NCBI GenBank assembly: GCA_910592205.1
Contig: CAJVPJ010000328.1
Span: forward strand, 1-28,311
DNA length: 28,311 nt
Source: Paraglomus occultum
Taxonomy: Eukaryota > Glomeromycota > Glomeromycetes > Paraglomerales > Paraglomeraceae
Reading direction: 5' to 3'
Numbering within the stretch: position 1 is the first letter of the stretch; every line of letters begins with the position of its first letter. Both the position numbers and the translations under genes were made by a program. Shown in pieces: positions 9,153 to 19,340 of this stretch. A model generated the notes under the pieces. The model saw only the letters and a program-made list of their open reading frames with translations, was not told the origin of the DNA and did no database searches.

Positions 9153-11403
9153 TCATCTAATTACATTCCCCCCTCGTAATGACAATCTACTCTCATTCTC
9201 CACGACATCCAGTTGTCGCCCTTTGAACACTCTCCAGAATCTCAAAGTTTCGTCTGCGCCTCCTGTAACAATAGATCTCTCATCGGGTGAAGTAGCAAGA
9301 TAGACTACGCGGTCACTATGACCGACGAGTTCATTTGTTGGAGTAAGACAAGGATAGCGCCAGATTTTAATATCATTCTTGGAATATCCATGTGTGGAGA
9401 CTAATTCGTTTGCATTAACTGACCAGGCGAGGTTTGTTACCTTTAAATGTTTTGAATTTTGCGTTGAGAGTTGGGAAAACTGAAATAAGACTGCAACAAG
9501 GTGGGGCATAACATCTCTACAAGTTTTGCTATCTGAAAAGTTGATACAATACCTGTGACCCAGTATCACAAACGTCTAATCGCTTGCCAGCATTAACGTT
9601 CCAAATTTTTATTTTCCTATCATGCGTTCCGCCACCAGTAGCCAGCAACCCACGCGCATGTGGACTCCATGCAAGAGCCTTGACTGCAGCATGATGTTCT
9701 CGGATACTATAAAAAGGTATGTATACACGATCATCCCAAACAAGTGCTGTGTTGTCGTTTCCTCCACTTGCTAGGAGTGTTCCGTCACTGTTCCATTTAA
9801 GGCCGCAGACCTCATAAAATTCGAAAAAAGATTTAGAGACATGGACAAGTACACTTGTAAATTGAATGATATTTGTATCTACCTCTCCATGGTGACCGGC
9901 TAAAACACGTACGGTAGGACCGGAAACGCGTAAATCCTGTTGAAGAATTATACCGCAGGAGCTTCCGGTGCTAAGAATAGGTTCATTACACGACATTGAA
10001 GCTGTTCAAGCACGAATCGTAAGATAATCACGGTTCAGACAGAGCGTTAAACAACTAAGGAATCTAGTAATAAAAATTGCGTAATGCCAATTCAATATGC
10101 ACTAAACCACTTACCAACGCGTCCTCGATGTTCAGTCAGTCTTCGTAGTTTTTTTCTCGTCCTCACGTCATATATATTGACCAATCCGCGACTCGTTCCT
10201 ACCGCGATATACTCGCCCTATTTAAGAGTCAAGAGCTTGATTCACGGACAATGCAAAACAAGGGAGAAAAGGCAAACAAACAATGCCGTATTTTCACAAA
10301 TTAAGGGTTCCCCTACCTGATTTAACCAGAGCACAGACGTTATTGACTCCCGATGTGAGTATTCGCATAGTTTGGTAATCTATAGATAGTAATGAGAGTG
10401 AAGTAGAAGATTATTCATATCAGGGAAAGAAAGAAACCAAAGGAACGAGAATCAACCTCCACCGTCTTTGCGTTCCATAGATACACCGCGGCACCCAGAC
10501 CAACAGCTATTACGTTCTGTGGTGACCAGTCCAGCAAATTCAAGTAAAAATCATCCTACAAAACGAAGACGTTAATCGAGTGTCGTAATATTTATCGAAT
10601 AACTCTGCAACCTTTTTGTATTCTTTGATCTTTGAACAGTACCTTCAACCCTGGCGCATCCAAAGCTCTAAAACAACATGGTCGTTCTTCTTCTTCATTC
10701 TTTCTGTCTTCTGGACGTACTCTGGTCAGGATGCTCTGAGCCTTATGCGACAACGGGCTTGTTGAATACGCGTCACGAAATGGCGAATCGATAATAGTCG
10801 TGCGTCTCATCTTGGCAGACGGTGATTTGAATGTCATTAACTGGTGAGATGTTGGTGTAGGACTAAGATCGAGGTAATCGTTATGGGTTGGAAACAAGGC
10901 CGTTTCAAGAACTACACGATAAAGTTCGTTTCCTGATTTAGAAATACAGAGGGAAACATCATGCAGCGAGAAGAGAGAAGGTGAAGGTCGAGAAAGAGAA
11001 GTTTTTGTGAACAGTTTTTTCCAGCACATACAGAATTAAGTGAGTTACCTTGATGTCTTCCAGAAGAATTCGTGTCTTTTCTCTTACGTTTATTTGACGC
11101 AATTCCAGATGGCAGTCGTAAAAATTCGGCCGCCGGGTCGGGAGACCTGACGGGGATAAATCTGTTTCCGAAAAACTCTTAGTCTTGGGGATCGTTCTTT
11201 TTTCGAATACTCATGACTTTTCTCTATTATATCAACGAGCCAGCTACAAAGTTCATAGTTTCTTACCTGTCCCCAATACGCGCTCCAGGCGGTGTAACGG
11301 GATAGGATTCGCAGAGACTTTCCCTTCGCCCGTCTCCTATTGCCACAGCCTCTCTACGAGAAGGTGTTCTCGGTGGTGAATCAGTAGTACAATCGTCACT
11401 CAT
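9153..11403 (-). CDS. CDH1: CDH1/Fizzy-related WD40 activator of the APC/C
   Basis: Nine exons: complement(9153..9440, 9553..9810, 9883..10001, 10115..10217, 10317..10379, 10457..10555, 10643..10932, 11049..11161, 11267..11403). They give 489 aa, close to human FZR1 (496), and all phases agree. The protein recruits substrates to, and activates, the anaphase-promoting complex from late mitosis through G1. The C-box DRFIP (45-49) straddles intron 1. The N-terminal half carries several S/T-P sites (DSPPRTP, VTPP, RSPD, LSPTP, KSPS, DSPF, TSPL), as expected for CDK control of APC/C binding. [17 protein letters not shown] opens the WD40 propeller near residue 175. Diagnostic blades include [50 protein letters not shown] and [13 protein letters not shown]. 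The chain ends in Ile-Arg, the APC/C-docking tail. CDH1 is preferred over CDC20 because of the DRFIP..R block, FRALDAPGL and the ELVSTHGYS blade. The intron at 9811-9882 is stop-free and a multiple of three. Confidence 0.96.
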
Positions 11404-11667
11404 TTAATCAAATTATGCTATTTTATCTCTGACGCTGTTGTAGAAAGACCCAAAGGGATATGGTGCGTCTTTGAATGGTTGAGGTAAATTCTATAATCCA
11501 ATACGCTGGATCTGCACGTTTTGTGTTATTAGAGACAAGGGATTAACAGAAGTAAAGGGTTTATAGAATGAGAGAGTGGGTAGTTGTGACAAGTTCAAAG
11601 GTTGGGGTAAGTTTACGGTCAAATGAGTGGATTTTCGATTATGTAACGGATATACGTACATTTTGGG

Positions 11668-11703
11668 ACGCGTTCTTCCAGCGTATATATATGTCAGACG
11701 CGT
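11668..11703. promoter_or_regulatory. Pair of MCB (ACGCGT) elements upstream of CDH1
   Basis: Two copies of ACGCGT, at 11668-11673 and 11698-11703, flank a TATATATAT run about 270-300 bases upstream of the CDH1 start. ACGCGT is the core bound by MBF-type G1/S factors in fungi. Two copies within 36 bases in an AT-rich promoter are unlikely by chance. Binding is inferred. Confidence 0.4.
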
Positions 11704-11998
11704 AGTAGCTGGGGTCGAACGGTGATTTAAATTCTCAATTAGTATTAGAATGTGCAGTGATCGACGGGATCGCGTGAAAGTTGAACTGTTGGATATAGTA
11801 TGTAATAACGAGGTCGTTTCCCGAATTTTACCTGCGCACGAAGGCCGAGAAGCACAAGAATAATAACATGATTAGTCATGTTGATCAGTTCAAAATGACG
11901 TGAGATCTGTCATTCCGATCTAGTATTACTCTTCAAATCATGTTTCGCAGTTTCAATATAGAACTGCTTTCAGTATCAGCATTGATAAGAGTAGCCTG

Positions 11999-12049
11999 CG
12001 TTCTCATTGCTCCCGCGTTCTCATTCCTTCTGCATTCTCATTACCTCTG
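11999..12049 (+). repeat. 17-bp tandem repeat, three copies
   Basis: There are three adjacent 17-base units that share GCRTTCTCATT followed by a pyrimidine-rich end: 11999-12015, 12016-12032 and 12033-12049. They are non-coding, about 600 bases upstream of CDH1. Confidence 0.75.
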
Positions 12050-12982
12050 GTAGAAGAAGCTTCGTACCTTCTGACAAAATAGGCAATTACACACCTGCAA
12101 ATGCCCCCGTGATTGAGTAACAGACATCGGCTGATTCAAGTGAACCGTCATACATGAGTTGTGATGTTGGATAATGAATGACAATGTAGCATGCGTCTGA
12201 CTGTCGAAGTGTCGTTTATGCAAAAAAATTGATAGCCTGTGAGTAGATCTAAGGGCGTGTGAATTATTCAATTACGTTTTACTCTTGATAACTTGCTAGG
12301 TGCTGACGGCTGGTTATTATGTGCAAAAATCTTTGCGGCGCATATACCTTCGGGCCGCTAATGAATAAACGGTATGTCTCGATCGCTGAAAGCCTCATAA
12401 AAGAGATTCTAAATTGATGTTGCACTTTATTGCTGAGGCAAAGACAAAACTATTCGTTGAAAGGTTAACGTTTTTTATTAATTAAGCATAGCTTAAAAGT
12501 TGACCACATTCCGATATGAAGTTCGATGACGTGGCGCCAATATAATGTCGCGTTAGCAAGATGATTACAATCGTCTAATACTAAAGACGGATCTATATTT
12601 TTGCTAGAGAAGGACGTCTGTCAATACCTCAAGTTTCCATATTCTAGATCCTTTGTTTCGCTGACAGGTCATGTTTAAGCCAAACTCTCATAACATTTAG
12701 CTAGGTATCAAAAATTTTATTATCAGATGCGAATAATGTGATGTGATATCAATGCCGTAACCAGCAATTGGAAGTAAATCTTTTCTATTTTGTACTCTAT
12801 GTGAGCTAAACGTAACAATACAAGTGCGCGCATTCGTTCTTTTGATTACTTTATATGTATTGGGTGACAAAAAAATAAATTTACAAATAATTAAGATATA
12901 AACCACCTCCATCGAATCTTACATTAACGAACCGTGTCTTCCTAATAAACATCAATAATTTAAACCCAACTCTCGATCCTGC

Positions 12983-14081
12983 TTATTTTCGGTCGTATTT
13001 GGAATATGCAAATTTCTCCAGAAATACTCCCAACGTTTCATCTAATGTCGGTCTTTGTTCTAGCCCTCTTTCTTCTGGTACATGTTTGTCTCTGACTAAT
13101 GCTTCTCCGCTAACACCCTTGTTCTTAATATGTTCAACGGGATAATATCTTAAAATGTTATGTAGATGTCCCCATGGTCTGAATTTACCAGGTCCAATAA
13201 GAGTAACGTATATACTGCCGTAAAGAACTCCGAGAAGTGTAAAGCTGTCCCGGATGATCGTCCAGACTGTTGTATTTCGAACTGACGTTGTTTGGTGTAT
13301 ATCAAAAGAGGCTGTGCAAAATGTAAATGAGTATAACTTGTACACGTACATATACGTATTTCTCTCGACACATATACCCATTGAACTATTCATTCCATTA
13401 TATTTGTATAAATAAATTTTACTCACCAGGTCTGATTCTAATCTGACTTTTGGCACTAACGCCAGGCACAGTCCAAGTGGGATCCCTAAACTCTTCAATG
13501 ATTTGATACTGCACATCATTCGTTACTTCTCCATAGATATTAAAAGACTGTATTCGTGTGAATATGACTGCTCTATTCTTGTCCGTATCCACTAATAAGA
13601 ATCTATTGAAATCAAACAACGAGCTTCTCTGCAATGGGTCGAATATATTCAGAAACAATGTAGTCACATTTCTAGGCTCATAAGAAAGGTCTCTCGAGTA
13701 TGTAAGTAAAAACTCGGGCACGTTTGGGGTTGGGGGCGGATTACGAATGATAGACGCATTTCCTGGTGCTGCCAATATCCAGCAGTCGCTGACGATCGAT
13801 TTTAACGTTGAGACCAAGGGATTATCCGTTGGGAATGTTTGTAAGAAGGCATCGGCAGAAACTGTTTCGCCATAGACGGTAACATTAAACGTATAGCCAG
13901 TGCTCTCGGAAATGCAGAAAGTGAGTGCTGGCGGGACCAATGAGTCGTTTGTTACCACTGAGAACGATTGAGTTATTACGCCGGCGTCTTTTATTTGTGC
14001 ATAGAGATTGAAACCGAATATACCGATTAGCCCAACGATAAGAGTGATATGAAGTGCTCGAAGCGTTAATGGAATTGACAT
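12983..14081 (-). CDS. Two-span membrane protein of unknown function
   Basis: The model is complement(12983..13311, 13427..14081), 327 aa. ATG at 14081 fits because the hydrophobic span follows at once; the intron joins CCT G|GTGAGT to TTGCACAG|CC in phase. Membrane span 1 is at about 8-27 (ALHITLIVGLIGIFGFNLYA) and span 2 at about 237-258 (SFTLLGVLYGSIYVTLIG). Between them is a region of about 200 residues with four N-glycosylation sequons (NVT, NAS, NVT, NTT) and cysteines in TFCISES and SDCWILA. That suggests an extracellular or lumenal domain, with both ends in the cytosol. After span 2 come PGKFRPWGHLHNIL and a charged tail. I do not know a named family. Short ends, two spans and a large glycosylated loop recall the layout of DEG/ENaC-type channels, but I see no sequence motif to support that, so it is only a topology remark. 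Neighbours give no clue. Confidence 0.8.
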
Positions 14082-15004
14082 TGTGAATTGAGAATAATCG
14101 AACAAGGGACAAACAGTATCTCATATTTGGGAATGGGCATATTTATGATTATTTTGTTTGTGTAATTCATGAAAAATTGACCACATATAAAAAGCAATAA
14201 TTTTTTATGCTTATGAGGGTTTATTAATGGTTAGTCTCTACGCTTATTCGTGGCTATGCGCTGAATGGTTTAGTTTCTACATTGTACCAGGTTACTTCCA
14301 ATAAAGAAATTGATACGTTCATGCAAAGCGCTGATCAACATGACAGTACAAACCAATACAACAATAATCCCAGCCACGATATTAATAAGATCTTTATTGA
14401 CAGCCAGCCACGATATTTAATCCGAAGTCGTACAAATACCAATCAACTTTAAAATATGCATTGGCTGAAGCAACTAAATTTCTTTTATATACCTTTTTTA
14501 TATATAATTTTTCTCTTAATAGATCTTTTTTACAGGGCGCCGGAGATTTTGAAAAAAATGTTTGTCCTGAAAAGTATTTTGCAATATTTTACTCTAGTTT
14601 TCAAAAAGAATTCTTCATGACAACTAAGCATGACATTGTAAAATGCACCACGTCATGACTAATACTATAGACAAAACCGTATAATTTACAAATCGAGGGG
14701 AAACTTCCGACAGTCTTGGACTTTAAGTCTATAAATCTCGAGCTTGTTAAAACAGCTATTCTGTGATCAAATATGGATTATTCCAAATGCACTTCACCCC
14801 ACCAAAGTTTCAAAGTAAATTTCGGCACACTGTAATAGTAACGACATCTTAATCTGTTCCTTCAAGCCAATAAAAACAGGAAGAGGCATACTTCTTTGTA
14901 CAACTTCATTCTAATTGGTTTGTTCTATGTCACATGATTACATAATAATTACTCCGCTCGTAAGAAAAGTGTCAATAACTTTCTTCTCTACTTTTGAAGC
15001 AAAA
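14082..15004. other. Intergenic region
   Basis: This is a divergent spacer between the two-span membrane gene (-) and the small basic protein gene (+). CAGCCACGATATT occurs twice (14371-14383 and 14405-14417). I see no other gene or repeat. Confidence 0.4.
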
Positions 15005-15377
15005 ATGGACCCATACACTCCATTATCGCAGTGTCATAAGTATCAAATCATAGTACGATTTGATGGTTTGATTATTTTCAGTTAGTTACAATCTAACCTG
15101 TTTGACCTCTGTTTCCCCTTTATCTGGAAACTACCCATCAACCACTTCTCCCAATCCACTCCAGCGACTTCACCAAGAAATGGATCAGCTAATCAAGCTT
15201 CATGCTCAATTACGCACTCACAACGTTGTAGTCGCCCAATGGGGAGAGAATATTCATGAAAGCAAAAAAGCATTCGAAGAAAGACGAGATAAAATGCAAA
15301 TGGAAAAGAAAGACCGTAGTGGGGGAAACGCGAGGAAGAAAGGAAGCGGGGCGAAAAGCAAGAGACGCGCCAAGTGA
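15005..15377 (+). CDS. Small helical protein with basic tail, unknown
   Basis: The frame that stops at 15377 has no ATG at its beginning but is open back to a TTTTCAG acceptor at 15081. ATG at 15005 (MDPYTPLSQ) may be the first exon, with an intron of about 46-50 bases. Two donor/acceptor pairs keep phase (15033-15081 or 15040-15085), so the joint is uncertain. The secure part reads SPNPLQRLHQEMDQLIKLHA, then VVAQWGENIHESKKAFEERR, an amphipathic helix likely to form a coiled coil. A tail rich in Lys, Arg and Gly (KKGSGAKSKRRAK) resembles a nuclear or nucleic-acid-binding signal. Total is about 105 aa. I do not recognise the family. A small subunit of a coiled-coil complex is a possible guess. 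It lies about 310 bases upstream of RPB8 on the same strand. Confidence 0.55.
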
Positions 15378-15689
15378 AAGCGAAAGCTGATTTATCGTCG
15401 TGTATGTAATAGGTAATGTATTCAATATCGAAATGACCTGCGCTCGTATCGTTGCGGTAGTTTTTGCTCTTCTTGTAATTGTAAAACTAATCCCAAGTGT
15501 TGAACGTAAAATCAACCAATAGAACTTAATGAACATAACACGTGACAGAAAATTTGTCAACTTTTTTCCAAATGCTAAAGCTGTTCTGAAATAATAATAT
15601 TAATAATAATAATAAAGGCCACGACCTGTTAATCTGCCACTCCTTTTTGTCGTTCAAGATTTTTTTCGCGCATCATCTCATAACCAACA
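15378..15689. promoter_or_regulatory. Spacer and RPB8 promoter region
   Basis: This short spacer between two same-strand genes holds an AAT/ATT microsatellite (15591-15616), then a T-rich stretch just upstream of the RPB8 start. Confidence 0.4.
15591..15616 (+). repeat. AAT microsatellite
   Basis: An imperfect run of AAT/TAA trinucleotides, about 26 bases, lies 75-100 bases upstream of the RPB8 start codon. Confidence 0.7.
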
Positions 15690-16488
15690 ATGACTCAGGT
15701 AAATACTATCCTCTTCCAAGATACAATAAACATTAACGACATGGACAGCGGGGGGAAGAAATTCGGAAGAGGTAACAGTGAAGCATACAACATAACGCCT
15801 GATCTCTAAATCTTCCATTCTTACATAAATTTTGCGCTTACAGTGTCCCGCTTTTATGGCTGTACGGAAAACACGGAATGTGACATAACCGTCGATATAA
15901 ATACCGAGCTCTACCCACTCGACATTGGGGATCGCGTTCAGATCGTACTTGCGTCTTCTCTTGCACTCGACCCAGTAACTGGGCTACCGACCCGAACAGT
16001 CCGAGATAAGAAAGACAGCAAGCCAGGGGATAGAGACGATGATGATAGACAGCGTGAGCCATGGAGGCCAAGGTTGCCCGAGGAAAGGGACTTGAGTGAT
16101 AAATATGAGTACGTTATGTACGGAAAAATTTACAAATACGACAAGGATAATCCCAGAGTGTATCCTTTTGACTGGTTGATTAATTGATTATGGCTACTGT
16201 AGAGAAAACGTGATTGTAAAGAAGAGACGACGAAAACCAAAACACCACAGAAGTTCACGCTTACGACATAGTGGCTATTGAAACTAAGGATAATTAGCGA
16301 ATCGATTCATACTCACGGAATTAATATCGTGTTGTCTTTAATTCTTTTATTTATTTCTCAATTTGATTAGTGGAATATATGTTTCTTATGGTGGTCTTTT
16401 GATGGAGCTTAAAGGCAGTCATCGACATGTAGAGGATCTTCACGTTGGACAGCATGTCTATTTGCTTCTTCGAAAGACGGTTGGGTGA
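15690..16488 (+). CDS. RPB8: RNA polymerases I, II and III subunit RPB8 (RPABC3)
   Basis: Three exons: join(15690..15771, 15844..16159, 16371..16488), 171 aa. Exon 1 gives ILFQDTININDMDSGGKKFGR, aligned with the conserved LFEDIF.V..ID..GKKFDRV start of the family. Exon 2 gives TVDINTELYPLDIGDRVQIV and LASSL...KYEYVMYGKIYKYD. Exon 3 (GIYVSYGGLLMELKG, QHVYLLLRK) is the family's last beta strands. It was recovered by reading past a 211-base intron whose first codons run open to a TGA at 16187. RPB8 is an OB-fold subunit common to the three nuclear RNA polymerases. The chain is about 20-25 residues longer than yeast (146) or human (150). The extra length is in the loop at about 75-108, which is strongly charged (VRDKKDSKPGDRDDDDRQRE); this loop varies in the family. 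Reading through intron 2 would remove the last 38 residues. Confidence 0.95.
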
Positions 16489-17334
16489 CAAGGCCTGGTT
16501 ACTTCTGGTTGGTAAAGAGTTTGAATTTTGCTTTTCTATTAAAAAGCTGATTAATAAATTTGGTTGTTTTTGTTTACGTTACTACTTATATCTCAAAGTG
16601 TAAGAACGTGGGAACATAATCATATATCAATTTTGGTCTACATAATATTCTAATCTTGTTTTCATTACAGTAGGTCTAGCATCGGGTCGGTGGCGAATTC
16701 TTCCAAATGATTGTCTGATCTCTTTATTAGTTGTACTGGTAATTGAACGTCAAGACGCACGCATGATTAATTAAATAAAGAAAAGTATACAGCATACAAG
16801 TAATTCTTAGCATTAGTTTAGTCAACGATGCACTATAGATACAATACCCAGACGAAAGTAAGTTCAATTGTATGTACAACTAATAAATAGAACCAATCAG
16901 TAGACAGATCTAGTGGTTATCGCAAACTTTCGTTGTCTTTATGATTTACATACCACAATTGAAAAGATCAAATCGTCATTTCTTATTATGCGCAACTTCA
17001 CATTGTGTGTAATTGATAATGTATAAAGTGTTTGCCTATTACTATCAACTTATGATAGCAGATACAAGATTAAAATACGTTGTTGGTGGCATATAGAAAA
17101 GAAAGGATATGAAAGCGTTATAACGTTCGAAACATCAATACTCATAAAGCAGCATATTGAAATGCAGAAGGCATGGGTAGTGACATAGTAATATTTACTA
17201 AAATGTAAAATGGGCCAAACACAAACTATTTTTATTATTACTAATACTAATGAAACAGGCATTTGAACTTTTAAAATGGCAGCATTTGGCATTTACAACA
17301 AGGCAATGATTATAAACATCTTTTATATTTTAGT

Positions 17335-17720
17335 GTTGTTAATATTAAGGATTCATTGCATTCCAGACCTCAATCCCGTAAAAAATATGTGAGCAAATGA
17401 CATGAAAGTGAAGATATTAATATTAATATTGATGATTGAAGTAGCTAGATTATAATTATATATATTAATATAGATGTGAGTTTGTTTTGGAGCATAATGG
17501 GGATAGGATAATTTTTATTGTTGTGTATTTATATTAGTATAATAAAGTACACAATAAACTTTCTATTTTAATCATTATTATTTAATTATCTTGTGTCATT
17601 ATCATCATCAAGTTATTATTATCATTATTATGCAAGCCTTTTTTATAACACACTATATTAATATATTAATATATACATGTATAAACATACATATCATATT
17701 AATATTGTATTAATAATAAT
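17335..17720. repeat. AT-rich low-complexity island
   Basis: The sequence is dominated by TTAATA/TATTAA words, with clusters near 17415-17475, 17655-17675 and 17695-17725 that read as imperfect palindromes (for example ATATTAATATATTAATATAT). It is non-coding on both strands. Confidence 0.6.
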
Positions 17721-18243
17721 TAATCATCTTGACAAACTTAATGATCTCTTTGATGGAATAATAATAACTCATACACTTACACTATCAAAAACCACAAATT
17801 TTTCTAATAAAACTTTAGTTACATTAACACTTAAGACTTTCAGGTAAGGGCGAAAATTGAATGATGCAGATGTCTAATTGGGCCAAGGTAAATTCTGGAC
17901 TACATTTAGTAAACAAGTATTGGGCGCTGGTTTATGTTTATTAAAAAAACTATCTTATTTGTAATAGTATTTTTTTGCATCCACATTACTCAATCATCAG
18001 TTACAGCTGTGTTCTCATTAACTTCAATAGACATGTCAACTGCTCCTTTGTCATACCCATTATCACTTCATTAAACACATTTAATTTGACATTATTGCAA
18101 GCAATGATTATGATAGCTATCAACGTTTAACATGGAAACTTTTTCATAATGTTTGAAGAGCGTTCTCAACGTATTCTGTACATATTAATTAATGTATCAG
18201 ACTCTGCCTTTTACTATGGATCAACTGATTACTATCGTTGATA

Positions 18244-18489
18244 TCACGATATACGGTTCTTCCGTTGATATGTTCTGTTTATTCGATATACAGTATTAGA
18301 AGGTTTCCAGGAAGGAAGAAATTCTTTTCGAATGCAAGCTAAAAATAGTTCGCTTGGCATTAGCCATGGTGCTAACGCTAACTTTACAATCCCATAAATT
18401 AAAATTAGTATTATTAAGGAAGCAACGTGCTCGTTAATCAAAACGCGATAGTCCTTCACTTCACTCTGGGCAACTAACACAACACACAC
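18244..18489 (-). CDS. Weak hypothetical frame with one hydrophobic segment
   Basis: A minus-strand frame ends at 18244 and is open upstream to about 18537, without an ATG at its beginning. It reads VCVVLVAQSEVKDYRVLINE, then HVASLIILILIYGIVKLALA (a likely membrane span), then PWLMPSELFLACIRKEFLPSW. The composition is protein-like, and a possible acceptor (CTATCAG) lies at its 5' end. It could be a lone exon, a gene remnant or chance. I recognise no family. Confidence 0.25.
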   Translation of the reverse strand: MCVVLVAQSEVKDYRVLINEHVASLIILILIYGIVKLALAPWLMPSELFLACIRKEFLPSWKPSNTVYRINRTYQRKNRIS

Positions 18490-19340
18490 TTCAATACTGA
18501 TAGCTACATGATAATAACTAACGTGGGTCTTCGTTGCTCACGGATTGCCCTCTACTAAATGTAGAAACAGTGATGTTAAAGTATCATTCAAATTGCTAAA
18601 TTACCGGTTATAGGTTCCGGCAAAACGGGTTTCTGGCGTTTCGCTTAGTTACAAAGCTTCTTGCATTGATCATTAAACCCCCCTTCAACCGGAAACACAT
18701 AAGAGTCTCGGCTGGATCTATTTTGAGGCCGTAACAGAATCTGTGAAAATTTAAAATTGCTCTCACAAAACCCGGGAGGTGGGTTAATAAACAGAAAATA
18801 CTTTTGTATCTAACAAATATTGAATGGGCTTGTTGAGATTACCCAAATCGATGAATATCGGTGTGTCAAAAGAATATTAGAAAGAAATGGCGAAAAATAT
18901 ATTTCACGATTCAAGTGAACAACGTCAATTAAATTTCTCTGTAAATGCAATGCAGCAGCACGAGACTAGAATAATTATGAAAACATGATTCGATTCTCTA
19001 TATGGTTTGAATTGGGCTTTTTGAATAGCTTTTGCAAGTCTCAGCTTGCTAAATTTATTGCTTTCGATTAAGTGCTGTATCATGATATCAGTTTAAAGAC
19101 ATTGCAGATTTATAAATCCCAGCTGGGGGTGCTGTTTAGGTCTTTTTTACTTGACCTTTGCCTTGGAAATCGCTTCCACAATTTTTTTAGCCACTTTTAT
19201 TGGGCGAAATTCTTATAAACGGGTTTGTTAAAAAAGATTGACCCACTAGAACAGCAGCAAACTGAGAAGAATAGTAAAAAGAAAGGCCGATACCGTCATT
19301 ACCTATGGACTGACCTTTAATCTAATAAATGGGTCATTGT

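Larger units (their letters stand above)
11404..12982. other. CDH1 upstream region and spacer
   Basis: This holds the CDH1 promoter with two ACGCGT motifs (11668-11673, 11698-11703), a TATATATAT run between them, and a 17-bp tandem repeat (11999-12049). The rest to the 3' end of the two-span membrane gene is AT-rich with no supportable gene. Confidence 0.45.
16489..19340. other. Long AT-rich intergenic region
   Basis: About 2.85 kb lie between the ends of RPB8 (+) and DDB1 (-). It includes a very AT-rich island (17335-17720) and one weak minus-strand frame (18244-18489). I see no RNA gene, no terminal inverted repeats and no conserved domain. Confidence 0.4.

Noticed and set aside
9541-9560. 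Splicing of CDH1 to the TTTCAG near 9480 instead of 9440
   Set aside because: It would add [13 protein letters not shown] before VTNLAWS, which breaks the WD40 blade; the acceptor at 9441 fits the family and phase.
10084-10320. Plus-strand frame opposite CDH1
   Set aside because: It covers CDH1 exons and introns on the other strand.
12041-12912. Two minus-strand frames of 71-76 codons in the CDH1/membrane gene spacer
   Set aside because: AT-rich, no domain; no support for coding.
15210-15560. Minus-strand 116-codon frame
   Set aside because: Antisense to the small basic protein gene, with hydrophobic, chance-like content.
18600-18780. Possible tRNA or structured RNA around GGTTCCGGC and AACGGG words
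   Set aside because: No cloverleaf, A box or B box could be built.
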